A stretch of 64,000 nucleotides of DNA from Fluoribacter dumoffii NY 23 (GTDB lineage Bacteria; Pseudomonadota; Gammaproteobacteria; Legionellales; Legionellaceae): positions 289,080 to 353,079 of the forward strand of contig NZ_CM001373.1 in NCBI RefSeq assembly GCF_000236165.1, read 5' to 3'. The position numbers and the translations under genes are program-made. Below, one piece after another: positions 34,416-44,421 of the stretch. The notes below the pieces were generated by a model. It made no database searches. It saw nothing but the letters and a program-made list of their open reading frames with translations, and was not told where the DNA came from. Each line of letters begins with the position of its first letter. Position 1 is the first letter of the stretch.

Positions 34416-37400
34416 CTATTGTAGCTTCGGGTGATTGGCGATGTTCTCCAACTGTTGTAAGGGCTTGCGTGAAAAAAAGGCCCCCACATAACTCAGGATG
34501 GAGGAATTGGGGGGATTGGAAGAGGGTTCTGGACTTGCTTCAACTTCAACAATTTCAGGCTCAGGATACAAACGCTCCTGAACCATCCTGAATCCTGAAA
34601 AAACACTCCTCAGGACAAAAGGCAACAGGGTTAACATAATAAGCATGCTGCTTAAATTTGTTGACTCATTGAAAAGGACATAGTTAGCCAAGGATTGGAA
34701 AAATGCAATAATCAGAGCAATCCCCATGGTCTTGGAAATCAGTGTTGATGCATTGATATTGCGGTTATCCATAGGAAGATCAGTGCTTTCATTAATTTCA
34801 TAAAAAGCAATCCACAACCATAACAGATCAAAAGCAACGCTATACCAATGCTGCTGATTCATTTCCGTAACTTGTGCACCTACTGCTTTAGCTAAATCAA
34901 AGGTCAGTTTCCCACTTTTTAGTGCCAGCGCCATGGTCGGTTTTTCCTGGGAATTAGCCAAATCTGCAAGTTGTTGTACAAACAAGCTCTTGGGAAGATG
35001 GATATCAAAAAGTTCATAAAACGTTTTCTCGGAACCAAATAATCTTCTCAGCTGTTCCTCACTAAGATTTGATAAATTGCCTACTCCTGGCGCAAATGTC
35101 CCATCCTCTGCATGATGAGCGATGACAGCATGGGAATTTTTCATCATCATGACATCGTTGGTGCCATCACCGTTTGCTACCACAAAATAGTGTTGCTCCT
35201 TAAGATACTGGGCGAGGATCCCTTTTCCTTCAGTACTCATCTCTGCAAAAATGATTACCGGACGATTGGCTTTATCCCTGTCCATCAGCTTTTGAAAATG
35301 CGCCAAAATTGATGGGTTAACCCCTGCGAATATTACTGTAGCTTCAGGGGGGCAACTTTCTTCGCTGAGGAGTTGCAATCCACTGAGTTCTGTATGTTCT
35401 GCGCGGATGGTGATGATTTTTTTTGCATTAAGCGGACATAATACTTTAGCGATATTTATTGCGGCTTTTGTAGTATCTCCTGTTGCGACAAATACAGGGA
35501 CAGATATTTCTCGGCATTGGGAGATGAATTTCTCTGCACCTTTTTTGACGGGATTATCAATTATAAAAGTTCCGTAATACTCCAGGCGTTTAAGCAAGTG
35601 CGAGTTTTTTAAAAAAAAGTTCTCGATGCCATTTTTATCCTCTTTATCAAATAACTCTTTTAAAGCCATAAATGCAGATGGGTTGATTTGGCAATGTGCA
35701 ATACACCAATCCCGAGATAAAACTTCAGTACGACTTTGCATCCGGGTATAGCCATGCAGTAACGAAGTGTCGCTAAAGGCGTCGGCTTTGGGTACGCCAC
35801 AAAAGACAAGAGCATATTGGTCACCCTCCTGGACCAGGGTAAAACGCCCGCCAAAAGTCCGGTACAAACCCAGATGAAAGGTTTCCACTTCTTTTTTGCC
35901 AGCAATCACTTTTTTAAAGTGGTTGTTTCCGTAAGTGGTTACCTCCAGGCATCGAGAATCACTTAATAAGGATTTGAATAATTCCAAAATGGCGAATTCT
36001 TCAGGTTCTAATTCTTTTTTGCTGTGAGTGAATGCATAACAAAAAATTTCAAAGGCTTTCATCCATTCCATTTCTGCAGGCAGAAGGATGTTTTCTTCTT
36101 TATCTTTAATTAGCTTCTGAACCTCCGGGGACATCCCGGCAGTCCACAATCCTAATACATTCATGCGGGTAGTGGTCAGAGTGCCGGTTTTATCAGAAAT
36201 AATGGCAACCCCTTTGGGAAATTTATCGTGATAATACCCCCCCAATGCGTTACATAAATCCACCAACCGCAGGGCATCGATGGTTTCAAAGGGATGATCC
36301 CCTAAATTGCTATTCAACTTTTTCATCAAGCGGCTATTCACCGTTTCCCGTAAAAATGCCTCGGAAAAAGGAATCATCGTTTGAAACAGGGTGAACATGA
36401 GCCTCAGGGTTTCTGCGGGCATTAAGGTAATGTCCCTCTGCAGAAAAGCCGCCATAATGATGGAACCTAAAATAGAATATAAAACATTTCTTTGTTTGCG
36501 TTTGGCGATGATCTCATCAATGTAAGATTTTTTCTCATAATTGCTGCTAATCAGAATTTCTTTTTCAGGTTTTATCTGAATGAAAATATTGTCATGGCCA
36601 TAGAGGTTTAGTTTATCCCCTACTAAAACTCCCGCCTGTTTGCCATCTCTCACTGCATATAAGTCCACTTTTTTGTAATTGGAAGTCAAATCAGGTTTGG
36701 TATGATGTTCTATCCATACATCTTCCCCATTTTGGGCTTTGAGATTCACACTGAATTTTTTCCGCTCCAGGAGGGATGTCCATTCACCTTTTAAATTACG
36801 TTCTAGCGCAACCAGCTCTCCTGCAATGGGGACGCATTCTAAGTTGATGCTCTGATCACAAAGAACCAAATCTCCGGTACGGAGTTGGTAGCGAGGAACG
36901 CTAACGAAAGTTGGACCCTTGGGGGTAAAGCGCAAAACTTGATGTAGCTGATGGTTGTATTCATAATCGTGATTCAGTTTTTCTTGCTGAATTCGCATTT
37001 TTTTTATAGTGGAAGGGGTCAAGTCTGCAAGTAACGCAGGTAAATTGCGAAATTTTTGCACGATTCGATCAGCATAACGAATATTATGAGCAATTAGCCC
37101 CAATTGGAACGCACGGGAACTTACCATAAGCTCGCTGGCGATAAAGTGATTGATTTGAAAATACAGGTTGGATAACGGGGTCAGGCCGCTGGAAATTACC
37201 GCAGTATCCGCACGTTGTGCTCCTCGATTGTGTTGAAAACGCAACAGGGTTTCTTGAATTTTTTGGGTGAGATAAGAAATTCCACTGGGCACAACCAAGG
37301 CACTGGTTCCCAGTCCTGCAATGAGTGAATATTCATCAGCAAGCTGGCCGTCAAGAAAAAAGGTAGTCCCCTTAAAAATCGAGCTGTACATATAGATAAT

Positions 37401-37850
37401 TGCCATTACCTCACTGGCGACAGCAACCGATAGGGCAGGTCCTGATTCCAGCTTGTTGTCCGTAATGCGGTTCAAGGCACAATATCCTAATACAGCCCCG
37501 CCAAAAATGAATTTAATTACAAAATCATATTCTGGACTTCCCATTAGGTATTCACTAAGCAGCGGGGTCAGGTAATTGCCTAAAACCAAAGCTGCCCCAG
37601 AAGAAATGGTAGGCCAAATGTATTTGTTAAACGTACTCCAATCCATAGAATCCAGGGAAAATGTCCATGCTAAAGTGTTATAAAGTTCCTTGACGCGCAG
37701 TGAAAAAAAATTGCTGATTTCTGAGGCTGTACTTTTTAAATAGTAAGTTCTATCGGCCTGCGCATCTTGTACCAATTGAAGTGGTAACGCTCTGCTGTTT
37801 TTAGGATTTATATTGTGTGATTTTGAGGGGGTGGGTATCTTTGTCTTCAT
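34416..37850 (-). CDS. Large atypical P-type ATPase, effector or transporter candidate
   Basis: A 1144-residue protein with the catalytic core of a P-type ATPase: phosphorylation site ISDKTGTLTTTRM (Asp near 553), VFVATGDTTKAA in the P domain, and NGDGTNDVMMMKNSHAV (about 895). Membrane helices cluster at about 70-210, 455-500 and 1010-1095. The actuator region contains VPIAGELVALE but I find no TGES loop, which normally drives dephosphorylation; a separate 100-residue insertion follows. It fits none of the common bacterial metal or KdpB classes by motif. An AAGGA site precedes the ATG. Ion specificity unknown. It stands alone. Confidence 0.78.
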   Translation of the reverse strand: MKTKIPTPSKSHNINPKNSRALPLQLVQDAQADRTYYLKSTASEISNFFSLRVKELYNTLAWTFSLDSMDWSTFNKYIWPTISSGAALVLGNYLTPLLSEYLMGSPEYDFVIKFIFGGAVLGYCALNRITDNKLESGPALSVAVASEVMAIIYMYSSIFKGTTFFLDGQLADEYSLIAGLGTSALVVPSGISYLTQKIQETLLRFQHNRGAQRADTAVISSGLTPLSNLYFQINHFIASELMVSSRAFQLGLIAHNIRYADRIVQKFRNLPALLADLTPSTIKKMRIQQEKLNHDYEYNHQLHQVLRFTPKGPTFVSVPRYQLRTGDLVLCDQSINLECVPIAGELVALERNLKGEWTSLLERKKFSVNLKAQNGEDVWIEHHTKPDLTSNYKKVDLYAVRDGKQAGVLVGDKLNLYGHDNIFIQIKPEKEILISSNYEKKSYIDEIIAKRKQRNVLYSILGSIIMAAFLQRDITLMPAETLRLMFTLFQTMIPFSEAFLRETVNSRLMKKLNSNLGDHPFETIDALRLVDLCNALGGYYHDKFPKGVAIISDKTGTLTTTRMNVLGLWTAGMSPEVQKLIKDKEENILLPAEMEWMKAFEIFCYAFTHSKKELEPEEFAILELFKSLLSDSRCLEVTTYGNNHFKKVIAGKKEVETFHLGLYRTFGGRFTLVQEGDQYALVFCGVPKADAFSDTSLLHGYTRMQSRTEVLSRDWCIAHCQINPSAFMALKELFDKEDKNGIENFFLKNSHLLKRLEYYGTFIIDNPVKKGAEKFISQCREISVPVFVATGDTTKAAINIAKVLCPLNAKKIITIRAEHTELSGLQLLSEESCPPEATVIFAGVNPSILAHFQKLMDRDKANRPVIIFAEMSTEGKGILAQYLKEQHYFVVANGDGTNDVMMMKNSHAVIAHHAEDGTFAPGVGNLSNLSEEQLRRLFGSEKTFYELFDIHLPKSLFVQQLADLANSQEKPTMALALKSGKLTFDLAKAVGAQVTEMNQQHWYSVAFDLLWLWIAFYEINESTDLPMDNRNINASTLISKTMGIALIIAFFQSLANYVLFNESTNLSSMLIMLTLLPFVLRSVFSGFRMVQERLYPEPEIVEVEASPEPSSNPPNSSILSYVGAFFSRKPLQQLENIANHPKLQ

Positions 37851-37991
37851 ATCTAAAATCCTTTTTGTATATCAATGAACTTTTTTGGATATTTGGGGCT
37901 CATCTTGATAATTAACTTATCTCTAACAAAGGTTCAAGAGTATTTTGTAAAAAATAATGATAAATCAGTGTGGAACTGCATTGTAAAACAG

Positions 37992-38022
37992 GTGCAAGCA
38001 TAAGTTGGACTTATGCTTGCAC
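37992..38022 (-). terminator. Strong hairpin after the HAD/SH2-like gene
   Basis: GTGCAAGCATAAG and CTTATGCTTGCAC form a perfect 13-bp stem around a 5-base loop, 8 bases beyond the stop at 38030. On the minus strand it is followed by CTGTTTTAC. It also sits between two minus-strand genes, so it would insulate the P-type ATPase gene. Confidence 0.75.
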
Positions 38023-38029
38023 TTGGTAA

Positions 38030-39670
38030 TTAAGGTTGTCTGCCATAACCAGAAGTACGTTCTTCCATAGGCTGTATTGTGGTTTTGTTTGAAAAAAATC
38101 CTTTATCGGAGACAGAAACTCCAGTTGTCTTGACCGCATTTTCTTGTGTTGCTGCAGGATGCTGAATCGGGGTAAAGGTGACCTCCTCAAGATGTTTTGC
38201 TTTCTCGATAATCTCTTTCAAAGCTTGCGTCTTTTCCCTTAAAAAAGATATTAAATTATCCGTAACATGAGTCAACTTATATGCTTCATCATCATCGAGA
38301 GTGAACAATTCCCCTTGTTTATTAAGCCCAAAACGCGCAGATATAATCCCTTTGGTGGTTTCATAGACGACAACAAAGGTGAACATTTCTTTTTTGCAGG
38401 TATTACTTGGACGTATTACAAAGGGGAAATCAGGATTCTCTAACAAAGCGGTTTTAGCTTGTGTTGTATCTGCTACAAAATAAGGGCTTTCGGTGAGTTC
38501 CTGATAAAGCGCCTCGCCTTTGGAAATTTTTCTGGGTTCTGGCTGGGGGGATAGAGGAGCAGCCTGCCAGTTTTCCTCGTATTTTACAATAAATTTTGCG
38601 GTTTCCACATGTAAAGCCAGTGTGGCAATTAATCCTCTGGGATTCATTTCTATCTCGAATCGAGCATCCGGCTCCACTAAATATAATTTGCCCTTAATAT
38701 CCAAGCCATATCGTGAGGAAACGATGCCTTTATCTGTTTGATAGGAAATAGAGAAAAGAAGGAGATCATCGACCTTAAGCCTGCTGGGGTGTGCTACAAA
38801 AGGTGCGTCAGGATGTTTAGCAAAGAAATTGCTTGTTTCCTCAGCGCTTTCGATAAAGAGGCCATTTTCAAAAACCTCCTCCATAAGGGACTTTATTTTT
38901 TCTTCAGGAGGAATGGCAAATTCTTTAAGTGCCTCTGCAACTGCATCCATGAAATGAACATTTTGGTGCATTGTACGGAGGCAGAATTCATAATTAGAGA
39001 GAGGTTTTCCTGTTCCTGAAATGGATGCTCTTAGTACGTCTTCTTCTCCGGCATAACTGTGCAAACGTAATTTCACATTTTTGGGAATCATGTGCCGATA
39101 CTGAGTAAAATAGTTTTTCAGGGTGGTCACTATATCCCGACGATCATCAAAAAAATCAAATATTATTTCTTCTCCTGGATGATCTGCCGCGGCTTTTTGC
39201 ATTTGTGCAAAAAGAATGGTTCTTTTATATTCATCCATTGTTGCACATGCCGCGTGTTGATGAATATTTTTTTTCATATCCATCCATGAGTTGTTTTTTA
39301 TCTCATCCATTATTCGCTGAAACGAAGTTCCGCTTTGCAGTTGCCCTTCAGCATCCGCAAGCATGAATGGATCTAAGGTTATGCCCAGATAATCACAGAT
39401 AATCTCCATTGCAGAGCAACAAGAACCTTTAAAGCGCTCTGAAAAACCACAATTGAGCAAATCGGTATTATAATCTTGCCGGGTAGACCCAATAAAACCA
39501 TAAACTGCTGAAAATTTGGAATTTTGCTTTTTCAATTTCTCAAGGAAAGCCTTATTATTAACAAGAACGGCATCTGTTTTATGTTTGGAAAAATTATCAT
39601 GGGGTAATTGAACATAAGCTTTATTAAATAAACATCCATCAAAATCAAAAGATAAATAGCGTATTGTCAT
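38030..39670 (-). CDS. HAD-like domain plus tandem SH2-like modules, effector candidate
   Basis: A 546-residue protein. Residues 1-220 look like a HAD-fold hydrolase: motif I LSFDFDGCLFN (the DxDG nucleophile pair) and a later acidic FDFFDDRRD. Two related modules follow (about 265-365 and 390-495). Each has a short helix, then PFVAHPS (near 291) or PFVIRPS (near 419), and two matched strand segments: LLFSISYQTDKGIVSSRYGL and FTFVVVYETTKGIISARFGL. This is the pattern of the SH2 strand B motif FLVRxS. The second copy keeps the phosphotyrosine-binding Arg; the first has His. Legionella has a known set of secreted SH2 proteins. The C-terminal 50 residues are disordered. No signal peptide. Confidence 0.7.
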   Translation of the reverse strand: MTIRYLSFDFDGCLFNKAYVQLPHDNFSKHKTDAVLVNNKAFLEKLKKQNSKFSAVYGFIGSTRQDYNTDLLNCGFSERFKGSCCSAMEIICDYLGITLDPFMLADAEGQLQSGTSFQRIMDEIKNNSWMDMKKNIHQHAACATMDEYKRTILFAQMQKAAADHPGEEIIFDFFDDRRDIVTTLKNYFTQYRHMIPKNVKLRLHSYAGEEDVLRASISGTGKPLSNYEFCLRTMHQNVHFMDAVAEALKEFAIPPEEKIKSLMEEVFENGLFIESAEETSNFFAKHPDAPFVAHPSRLKVDDLLLFSISYQTDKGIVSSRYGLDIKGKLYLVEPDARFEIEMNPRGLIATLALHVETAKFIVKYEENWQAAPLSPQPEPRKISKGEALYQELTESPYFVADTTQAKTALLENPDFPFVIRPSNTCKKEMFTFVVVYETTKGIISARFGLNKQGELFTLDDDEAYKLTHVTDNLISFLREKTQALKEIIEKAKHLEEVTFTPIQHPAATQENAVKTTGVSVSDKGFFSNKTTIQPMEERTSGYGRQP

Positions 39671-40146
39671 TTTGAACCTTATAAAGTTAATTCGTTTTTA
39701 TATGAAAAAATACCTAAGTAAATTGCGAATTAATATTTAGTCCCAGGGAATCGTTAAATTTGCGGTCGATGTTTGGGTAAGAGAAAGATTTAAGTCGAGG
39801 TTTCAGACAAAAGAATGAAATAATATTGCCCTGTTGGTTACGGACGGGCTTTGTTACATCACTGATAAACTTAAAAAATCTATTTCAACAAAATCGAGCT
39901 CATTGATTCAGATTACCTAAGTTGTATCAGTCCTCCGCTCACACAGATTAAATTGCAGGCGTTTATTGCCTTTTTTCCTGTATGAATAGTTTTTAAAATG
40001 CCCCATTTTATAGTCGAATTCTTAAGGGAACATTAAGTAATTCTCGTTATGAGCACAATTTTAAACAGCCCAAGAGCTCCTATTTCGGGGGTATAGGTGA
40101 AATTGATTATCAGGCAAAACAAGTCATAATTAAAAAGAGATACCTC
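39671..40146. other. 476-base divergent intergenic region
   Basis: No open frame of substance. It separates the minus-strand HAD/SH2-like gene from the plus-strand CorA gene and must contain both promoters. I see no clear operator, repeat or RNA gene in it. Confidence 0.45.
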
Positions 40147-41139
40147 ATGGATGCAATCAAAATGAATACTTTTGATACAATAGCAATTGAATTTGATTTA
40201 ACTCGTCACCATGTGAAACAAATCGCACTTGAGGAACTAAGTATCGATACCCAAAACAAAAATAAAGTATACTGGGTCCACAGCAATCTGAAGCAATCAG
40301 AGGCTTATGCACAAATAGTGAAAATCCTCAAATTGCCTGAAGAGGTAATGAAATTATGCGAAGAAAATAACTTAACCAATCTCATTGATAATGATAATGC
40401 GCTTAGCTTGCAAATCAAATGTTTGGCTTCACTTGAATTAAATGAGGATAAGGAAATTACTTTAGACAACCTTATTCTTCATCTCACTGCGAATTATTGT
40501 TTTACTGCATCGACAACATCATTACCTGTCTTATTTGAGTTTTTTAATAGTTGCGCAAAATCAATTCATTATGCCAAGACCTCATGTTTTATATTGTTTT
40601 TATTTCTTGAAGGGATAATTAATGACTATGCCCGGATAATTTTTCTCTATGAAGAAATAGCAGAGCAGTTGGAAGATCTATTGCAAACCACAAATGAAAA
40701 TATCTATAAAGAGGTTGCAGAAGTAAAGCACCAAACCTTGCAGATTAAACGGTACATGATGGCCATAAGGGAAGTTCTAATGCGCATCACTACACGAAAT
40801 ATCTCTGTGGTCTCAGAAAAGTGCCGTTCTTCTTTATCGAATTTATCGAATCACAGTCATCTGATTATCAATGATGCAGATTCAATCCGTGAATTGTTAA
40901 ACAGCTTGTTGGGACAAATTGATAATGAATTGATGCAAAAAATGAGCAAAACAATGGCGATCCTCACGGCATTTGCATCGATTTTTCTGCCGCTTACTTT
41001 AATCACAGGAATCTATGGGATGAATTTTGAATGGATGCCCGAGTTACACTGGAAATACGGATATTTTGGTGCGCTTGGTTTAATATTTTTCTGCGCTTTA
41101 TTCCTTATTTTTCTTTTTAAAAAAAAGAAATGGATGTAA
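40147..41139 (+). CDS. corA: CorA-family Mg2+ (divalent cation) channel
   Basis: A 330-residue CorA-type protein. The long soluble N-terminal part (about 1-265) forms the cytosolic funnel with a coiled-coil stalk. Two C-terminal helices follow: FASIFLPLTLITGIYGMNFEWMP, which contains the GMN selectivity motif at about 290, and YFGALGLIFFCALFLIFLF. The protein ends in a basic tail KKKKW. It forms a pentameric channel for Mg2+ or other divalent ions. Sequence cannot exclude the ZntB subgroup. AAGAGA precedes the ATG. Confidence 0.88.
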   Translation: MDAIKMNTFDTIAIEFDLTRHHVKQIALEELSIDTQNKNKVYWVHSNLKQSEAYAQIVKILKLPEEVMKLCEENNLTNLIDNDNALSLQIKCLASLELNEDKEITLDNLILHLTANYCFTASTTSLPVLFEFFNSCAKSIHYAKTSCFILFLFLEGIINDYARIIFLYEEIAEQLEDLLQTTNENIYKEVAEVKHQTLQIKRYMMAIREVLMRITTRNISVVSEKCRSSLSNLSNHSHLIINDADSIRELLNSLLGQIDNELMQKMSKTMAILTAFASIFLPLTLITGIYGMNFEWMPELHWKYGYFGALGLIFFCALFLIFLFKKKKWM

Positions 41140-41153
41140 TCCAGGACCGGGGT

Positions 41154-42443
41154 TTAACCATATTCAAATAAGGCAGGGTTATTTTCCTGTTGCAAGAGTT
41201 TATTATCCACTAAAGAGCGGCCGCAATCGATGTATGCAAACGCCTGGGCAAAATCTCTAAGCTCCATTGTAAAGGTGGATTCTTTTACCGGTAATATGAC
41301 TAATTCGACCTTTCCATTCACCTCGCGTTCCATTGAATAGCGGCCCCCATAAAATAAATAATGGGATAACCAATTACGGTTTTCATGATGAGGGTTTCGC
41401 AGGGTAATAAATTTTCGATAGGATAAATGGCTTTCCTTCACATCGAGTAATGCATAGGTATGCCACATTGTAATTCCTTCTGGAGGATCTTCTCTGGAAC
41501 TGCAAACAATTGGCTTTTGTTCTTCCTGAGCCTTTTTTAAGGAAAGGAAAAGATTCATTTCATCATAACTGTACTCGTTCTCCCCAGGTAATATCTTATA
41601 CTGTTGCAGCCACTGGAAGACGGCCCCAATTGCTCTAAGGGGGGGATCAATGCTGGTATCTGCCAGTTGCTGAATAAAGTGAATAAATGTTTCTTTTGTG
41701 AGAAAGACATGTTCCTCAAGCAGATGTGCCAATTGGTGTTGATGCAAACGTACCCAGTTCCACCACCCCTCCAGTAAGGTTTGCTCACCTGCAAAAATAG
41801 ATTCCACCATATTCGTAACACTTGCTAACTTATCATAGGGACGCAAGAGAAAAATTAAGGAGTAAATATCTTTACCATTACAGCCATAAATTATTTTTTT
41901 ATGCAATTGAGCAAGTGGGCAATTTGCTTGTTTCGGAAGTGGAATGGGTTCACTAAATCCACCCAGGAGTGCTTTTAATACTTTGCGCGAATCGCCACTG
42001 TTTAGAATTTTATTATAATTGCCGCCCATAAAAGTAATATAGGCCTTTTCAAGGAAACGCACCCAGATTTTTCCGGAACTTAAAATCCCCCAGTATTTAG
42101 GCAGGGATTTTTCCATAACGAGCCACTGTGGTTCATCATCCTTAAAAAAACGCACATAAATTTTATTGTTCTTATCAATCATTATCTTACGAAAATAGTG
42201 CTCTCCTTTGGGCAAAGCAAGGATCGCATTTATTACCGACAGAAGATAACAATCACCACTTAGTGCCCCCTGGGCGACGTGGGCAATAGATAATCTTTGG
42301 GGATAGAGTGGGGCAACACTTTTTTCATGATGAATTGAAAAAAAACCATATACGCCCTTGGGATTGGGACTTGTTTTCAATTCATTGACTGGTACTGTCT
42401 TGACTGAAGAATTTTTCGTCGTAAATTCCAGGTCATCTTCCAT
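41154..42443 (-). CDS. Calpain-like cysteine protease, effector candidate
   Basis: A 429-residue protein that carries the calpain (C2) catalytic triad in order. The Cys is near residue 64 in GALSGDCYLLSVINAI, matching the GDCWLL helix of calpains. The His is near 328 in MWHTYALLDV. The Asn is near 350 in TLRNPHHENRNW, matching the RNPWG segment. The His-Asn spacing of about 22 residues agrees with animal calpains. There is no penta-EF-hand or C2-like domain and no signal peptide. Calpain-like proteases are rare in bacteria. Substrate unknown; Dot/Icm delivery is inferred. It converges with the CorA gene 14 bases away. Confidence 0.8.
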   Translation of the reverse strand: MEDDLEFTTKNSSVKTVPVNELKTSPNPKGVYGFFSIHHEKSVAPLYPQRLSIAHVAQGALSGDCYLLSVINAILALPKGEHYFRKIMIDKNNKIYVRFFKDDEPQWLVMEKSLPKYWGILSSGKIWVRFLEKAYITFMGGNYNKILNSGDSRKVLKALLGGFSEPIPLPKQANCPLAQLHKKIIYGCNGKDIYSLIFLLRPYDKLASVTNMVESIFAGEQTLLEGWWNWVRLHQHQLAHLLEEHVFLTKETFIHFIQQLADTSIDPPLRAIGAVFQWLQQYKILPGENEYSYDEMNLFLSLKKAQEEQKPIVCSSREDPPEGITMWHTYALLDVKESHLSYRKFITLRNPHHENRNWLSHYLFYGGRYSMEREVNGKVELVILPVKESTFTMELRDFAQAFAYIDCGRSLVDNKLLQQENNPALFEYG

Positions 42444-42577
42444 AATTTTATCCCGGCTAAAGTGTTAAGTTTAATCCCTGCTTACTAATAAGAAACGTTC
42501 CTTACTCCCATTGGATTAGGGGGCTTATGAAATTTCTCTACCCCTATAAGGTAGGCGGTATAAAATTTACTGCCTCA

Positions 42578-43729
42578 CTAATTTTCGTTTGAGGGCAAGG
42601 TGTAAATATGAGTGCGATTAATTTCGGTAGAGGAAGTCACACCCATCAAGGTCATGGCAATTCTCATTTCATTTTGGATAAGATCAATCATATGTTCTAC
42701 GCCTGCCTGTCCTCTGGCTGCTAATGCATATGCAGTAGCCCGGCCCAGGAGCACCGCTTTGGCACCTAGGGCAAGCATGCGAACGACATCAAGCCCGGAA
42801 CGAACTCCTGAGTCCACAAGAATAGTGAGATCAGAACTGATTTTATCCACAATTCTCGGCAGAGCTTTAGCCGTGGATAAGACGCCATCAAGTTGCCGTC
42901 CTCCGTGATTGGAAACGATAACCCCATCAGCACCAAAGCTTTGGGCATCTTTTGCATCTTCTGGATCGAGTATTCCTTTAATAAGTAATCGTCCATTCCA
43001 GGCATGACGTATCCACTCCAGGTCTTTCCAGGTAATTGCTGGATCAAAATTGTTATTCAACCATCCAATATAATGATTTAGCCCTATAGGTTTTTTCAAA
43101 TAGGCAGAAATATTTCCCAACTCGTGCGGCCGCCCCATAATGCCAACCTGATAGGCCCAGGAGGGTTTTAACATGGCTTGAAAAAAACGGCGTCCGCGGG
43201 AAAATGGTCCTGACATCCCTGAATGCGCATCCCGATAGCGCGCACTCGGCGTGGACATGTCTACAGTAAACACCAGGTGCGTTACACCACATGCTTTGGC
43301 ACGCTCCAGCATCGCTTGCATAAAACCACGGTCTTTGAGTACATACAATTGGAACCAGGCTCGATGAGGACAGGAAGCAGACACCTCTTCCAGGGAACAA
43401 ACTGAAACTGTAGATAATGCAAAAGGTATTTCTTTTTTTTCGGCGGCTTTGGCAACTTGTATTTCACCCCTTCTGGCATACATTCCGGTAAGGCCCACGG
43501 GGCTTAAAATAATAGGCATTGCCATTTTTTGCCCCAAAAGTTCGGTTTCCAGATGCAGGGGGCCTGCCGTTCTTAAAATACGTTGACGTAATGTTATTTT
43601 GGCCAGATCGGCAGTATTTGCTTTGAGTGTGTGTTCGTCAAAAGCACCGCCATCAATATAATCAAATAAAAAACGGGGTAATTTCTTTCGTGCGGCTTCA
43701 CGATAGTCAGAAACAGAAGCAATAATCAT
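42578..43729 (-). CDS. lldD: FMN-dependent L-lactate dehydrogenase
   Basis: A 383-residue member of the FMN-dependent alpha-hydroxyacid dehydrogenases. It opens with [28 protein letters not shown], the typical LldD start, then [16 protein letters not shown], and near the end [12 protein letters not shown] with the catalytic His and substrate Arg, followed by [18 protein letters not shown]. It oxidises L-lactate to pyruvate and passes electrons to the respiratory quinone pool at the inner membrane. No lldP or lldR gene is beside it. Confidence 0.92.
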   Translation of the reverse strand: MIIASVSDYREAARKKLPRFLFDYIDGGAFDEHTLKANTADLAKITLRQRILRTAGPLHLETELLGQKMAMPIILSPVGLTGMYARRGEIQVAKAAEKKEIPFALSTVSVCSLEEVSASCPHRAWFQLYVLKDRGFMQAMLERAKACGVTHLVFTVDMSTPSARYRDAHSGMSGPFSRGRRFFQAMLKPSWAYQVGIMGRPHELGNISAYLKKPIGLNHYIGWLNNNFDPAITWKDLEWIRHAWNGRLLIKGILDPEDAKDAQSFGADGVIVSNHGGRQLDGVLSTAKALPRIVDKISSDLTILVDSGVRSGLDVVRMLALGAKAVLLGRATAYALAARGQAGVEHMIDLIQNEMRIAMTLMGVTSSTEINRTHIYTLPSNEN

Positions 43730-43968
43730 ATCTAATCCATCAAAAAAGAAATTACTACTCTAAACAGCATAGCAAAAAAGAGAAAAATCACCCAAGAAAT
43801 CGATGAAAAAAGCCAGGCAACCGTGCTTTATCATTAAAATCGTGCTTCAAGGGAAAGGTATTTAAAAAAAGAGTACAGGGATAATCTCAGTCATACTTGT
43901 ATGGCCATACGGCTTTATTTGCGCCCGTACCAGGCTGCGCTAATACGGGTTAGAGAGTTAAATTTATT

Positions 43969-44259
43969 TTATTTTGCGGGTTGCGACATTTTATCAAGTT
44001 GTTTACTCACAAGCTTGCTTATGGCTTCCAGCATTTTTTGACAGGCTTCGGGACTGTCTGGAAATTGTTTGTAAATAATATTTGACAAAAAAGCAGAAAG
44101 AGCTTGGGAGATCACATTACTATCCCTTAGGGGAGGGGGTAATTTTTCCAAAGACTGCACCAGGGCAGACAATAAATTTTGTCCGATAAAATTCATTGCT
44201 TTGGAATAGTCCTCGTTGGTTAGGGATTCAACTTTTTCCGCGGTGACATCTATTTTCAT
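43969..44259 (-). CDS. Small helical hypothetical protein
   Basis: A 96-residue, apparently all-helical soluble protein (MKIDVTAEKVESLTNEDYSK at the start, then KLVSKQLDKMS near the end). No cysteine pair except one Cys, no signal peptide, no membrane segment. AGGACAG precedes the ATG. I do not recognise a family. It stands alone between lldD and the acyltransferase. Confidence 0.6.
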   Translation of the reverse strand: MKIDVTAEKVESLTNEDYSKAMNFIGQNLLSALVQSLEKLPPPLRDSNVISQALSAFLSNIIYKQFPDSPEACQKMLEAISKLVSKQLDKMSQPAK

Positions 44260-44421
44260 ATTCTGTCCTGTCTTTTTTAAATTCAGTGAATTATAGGGTT
44301 TGTCTTAGGTCACTTCAATGCCGTGCCACTTCAATCACAGATACTTAGCACTTCATTTCTCTAAAAATTGTCTTAGAATCGGGTTTTTTCATTCAAAGTT
44401 GCGCGCAAATAAGTGTTGCCC

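Noticed and set aside
43053-43400. 115-codon frame inside lldD
   Set aside because: Shadow of the FMN dehydrogenase; lacks start context.
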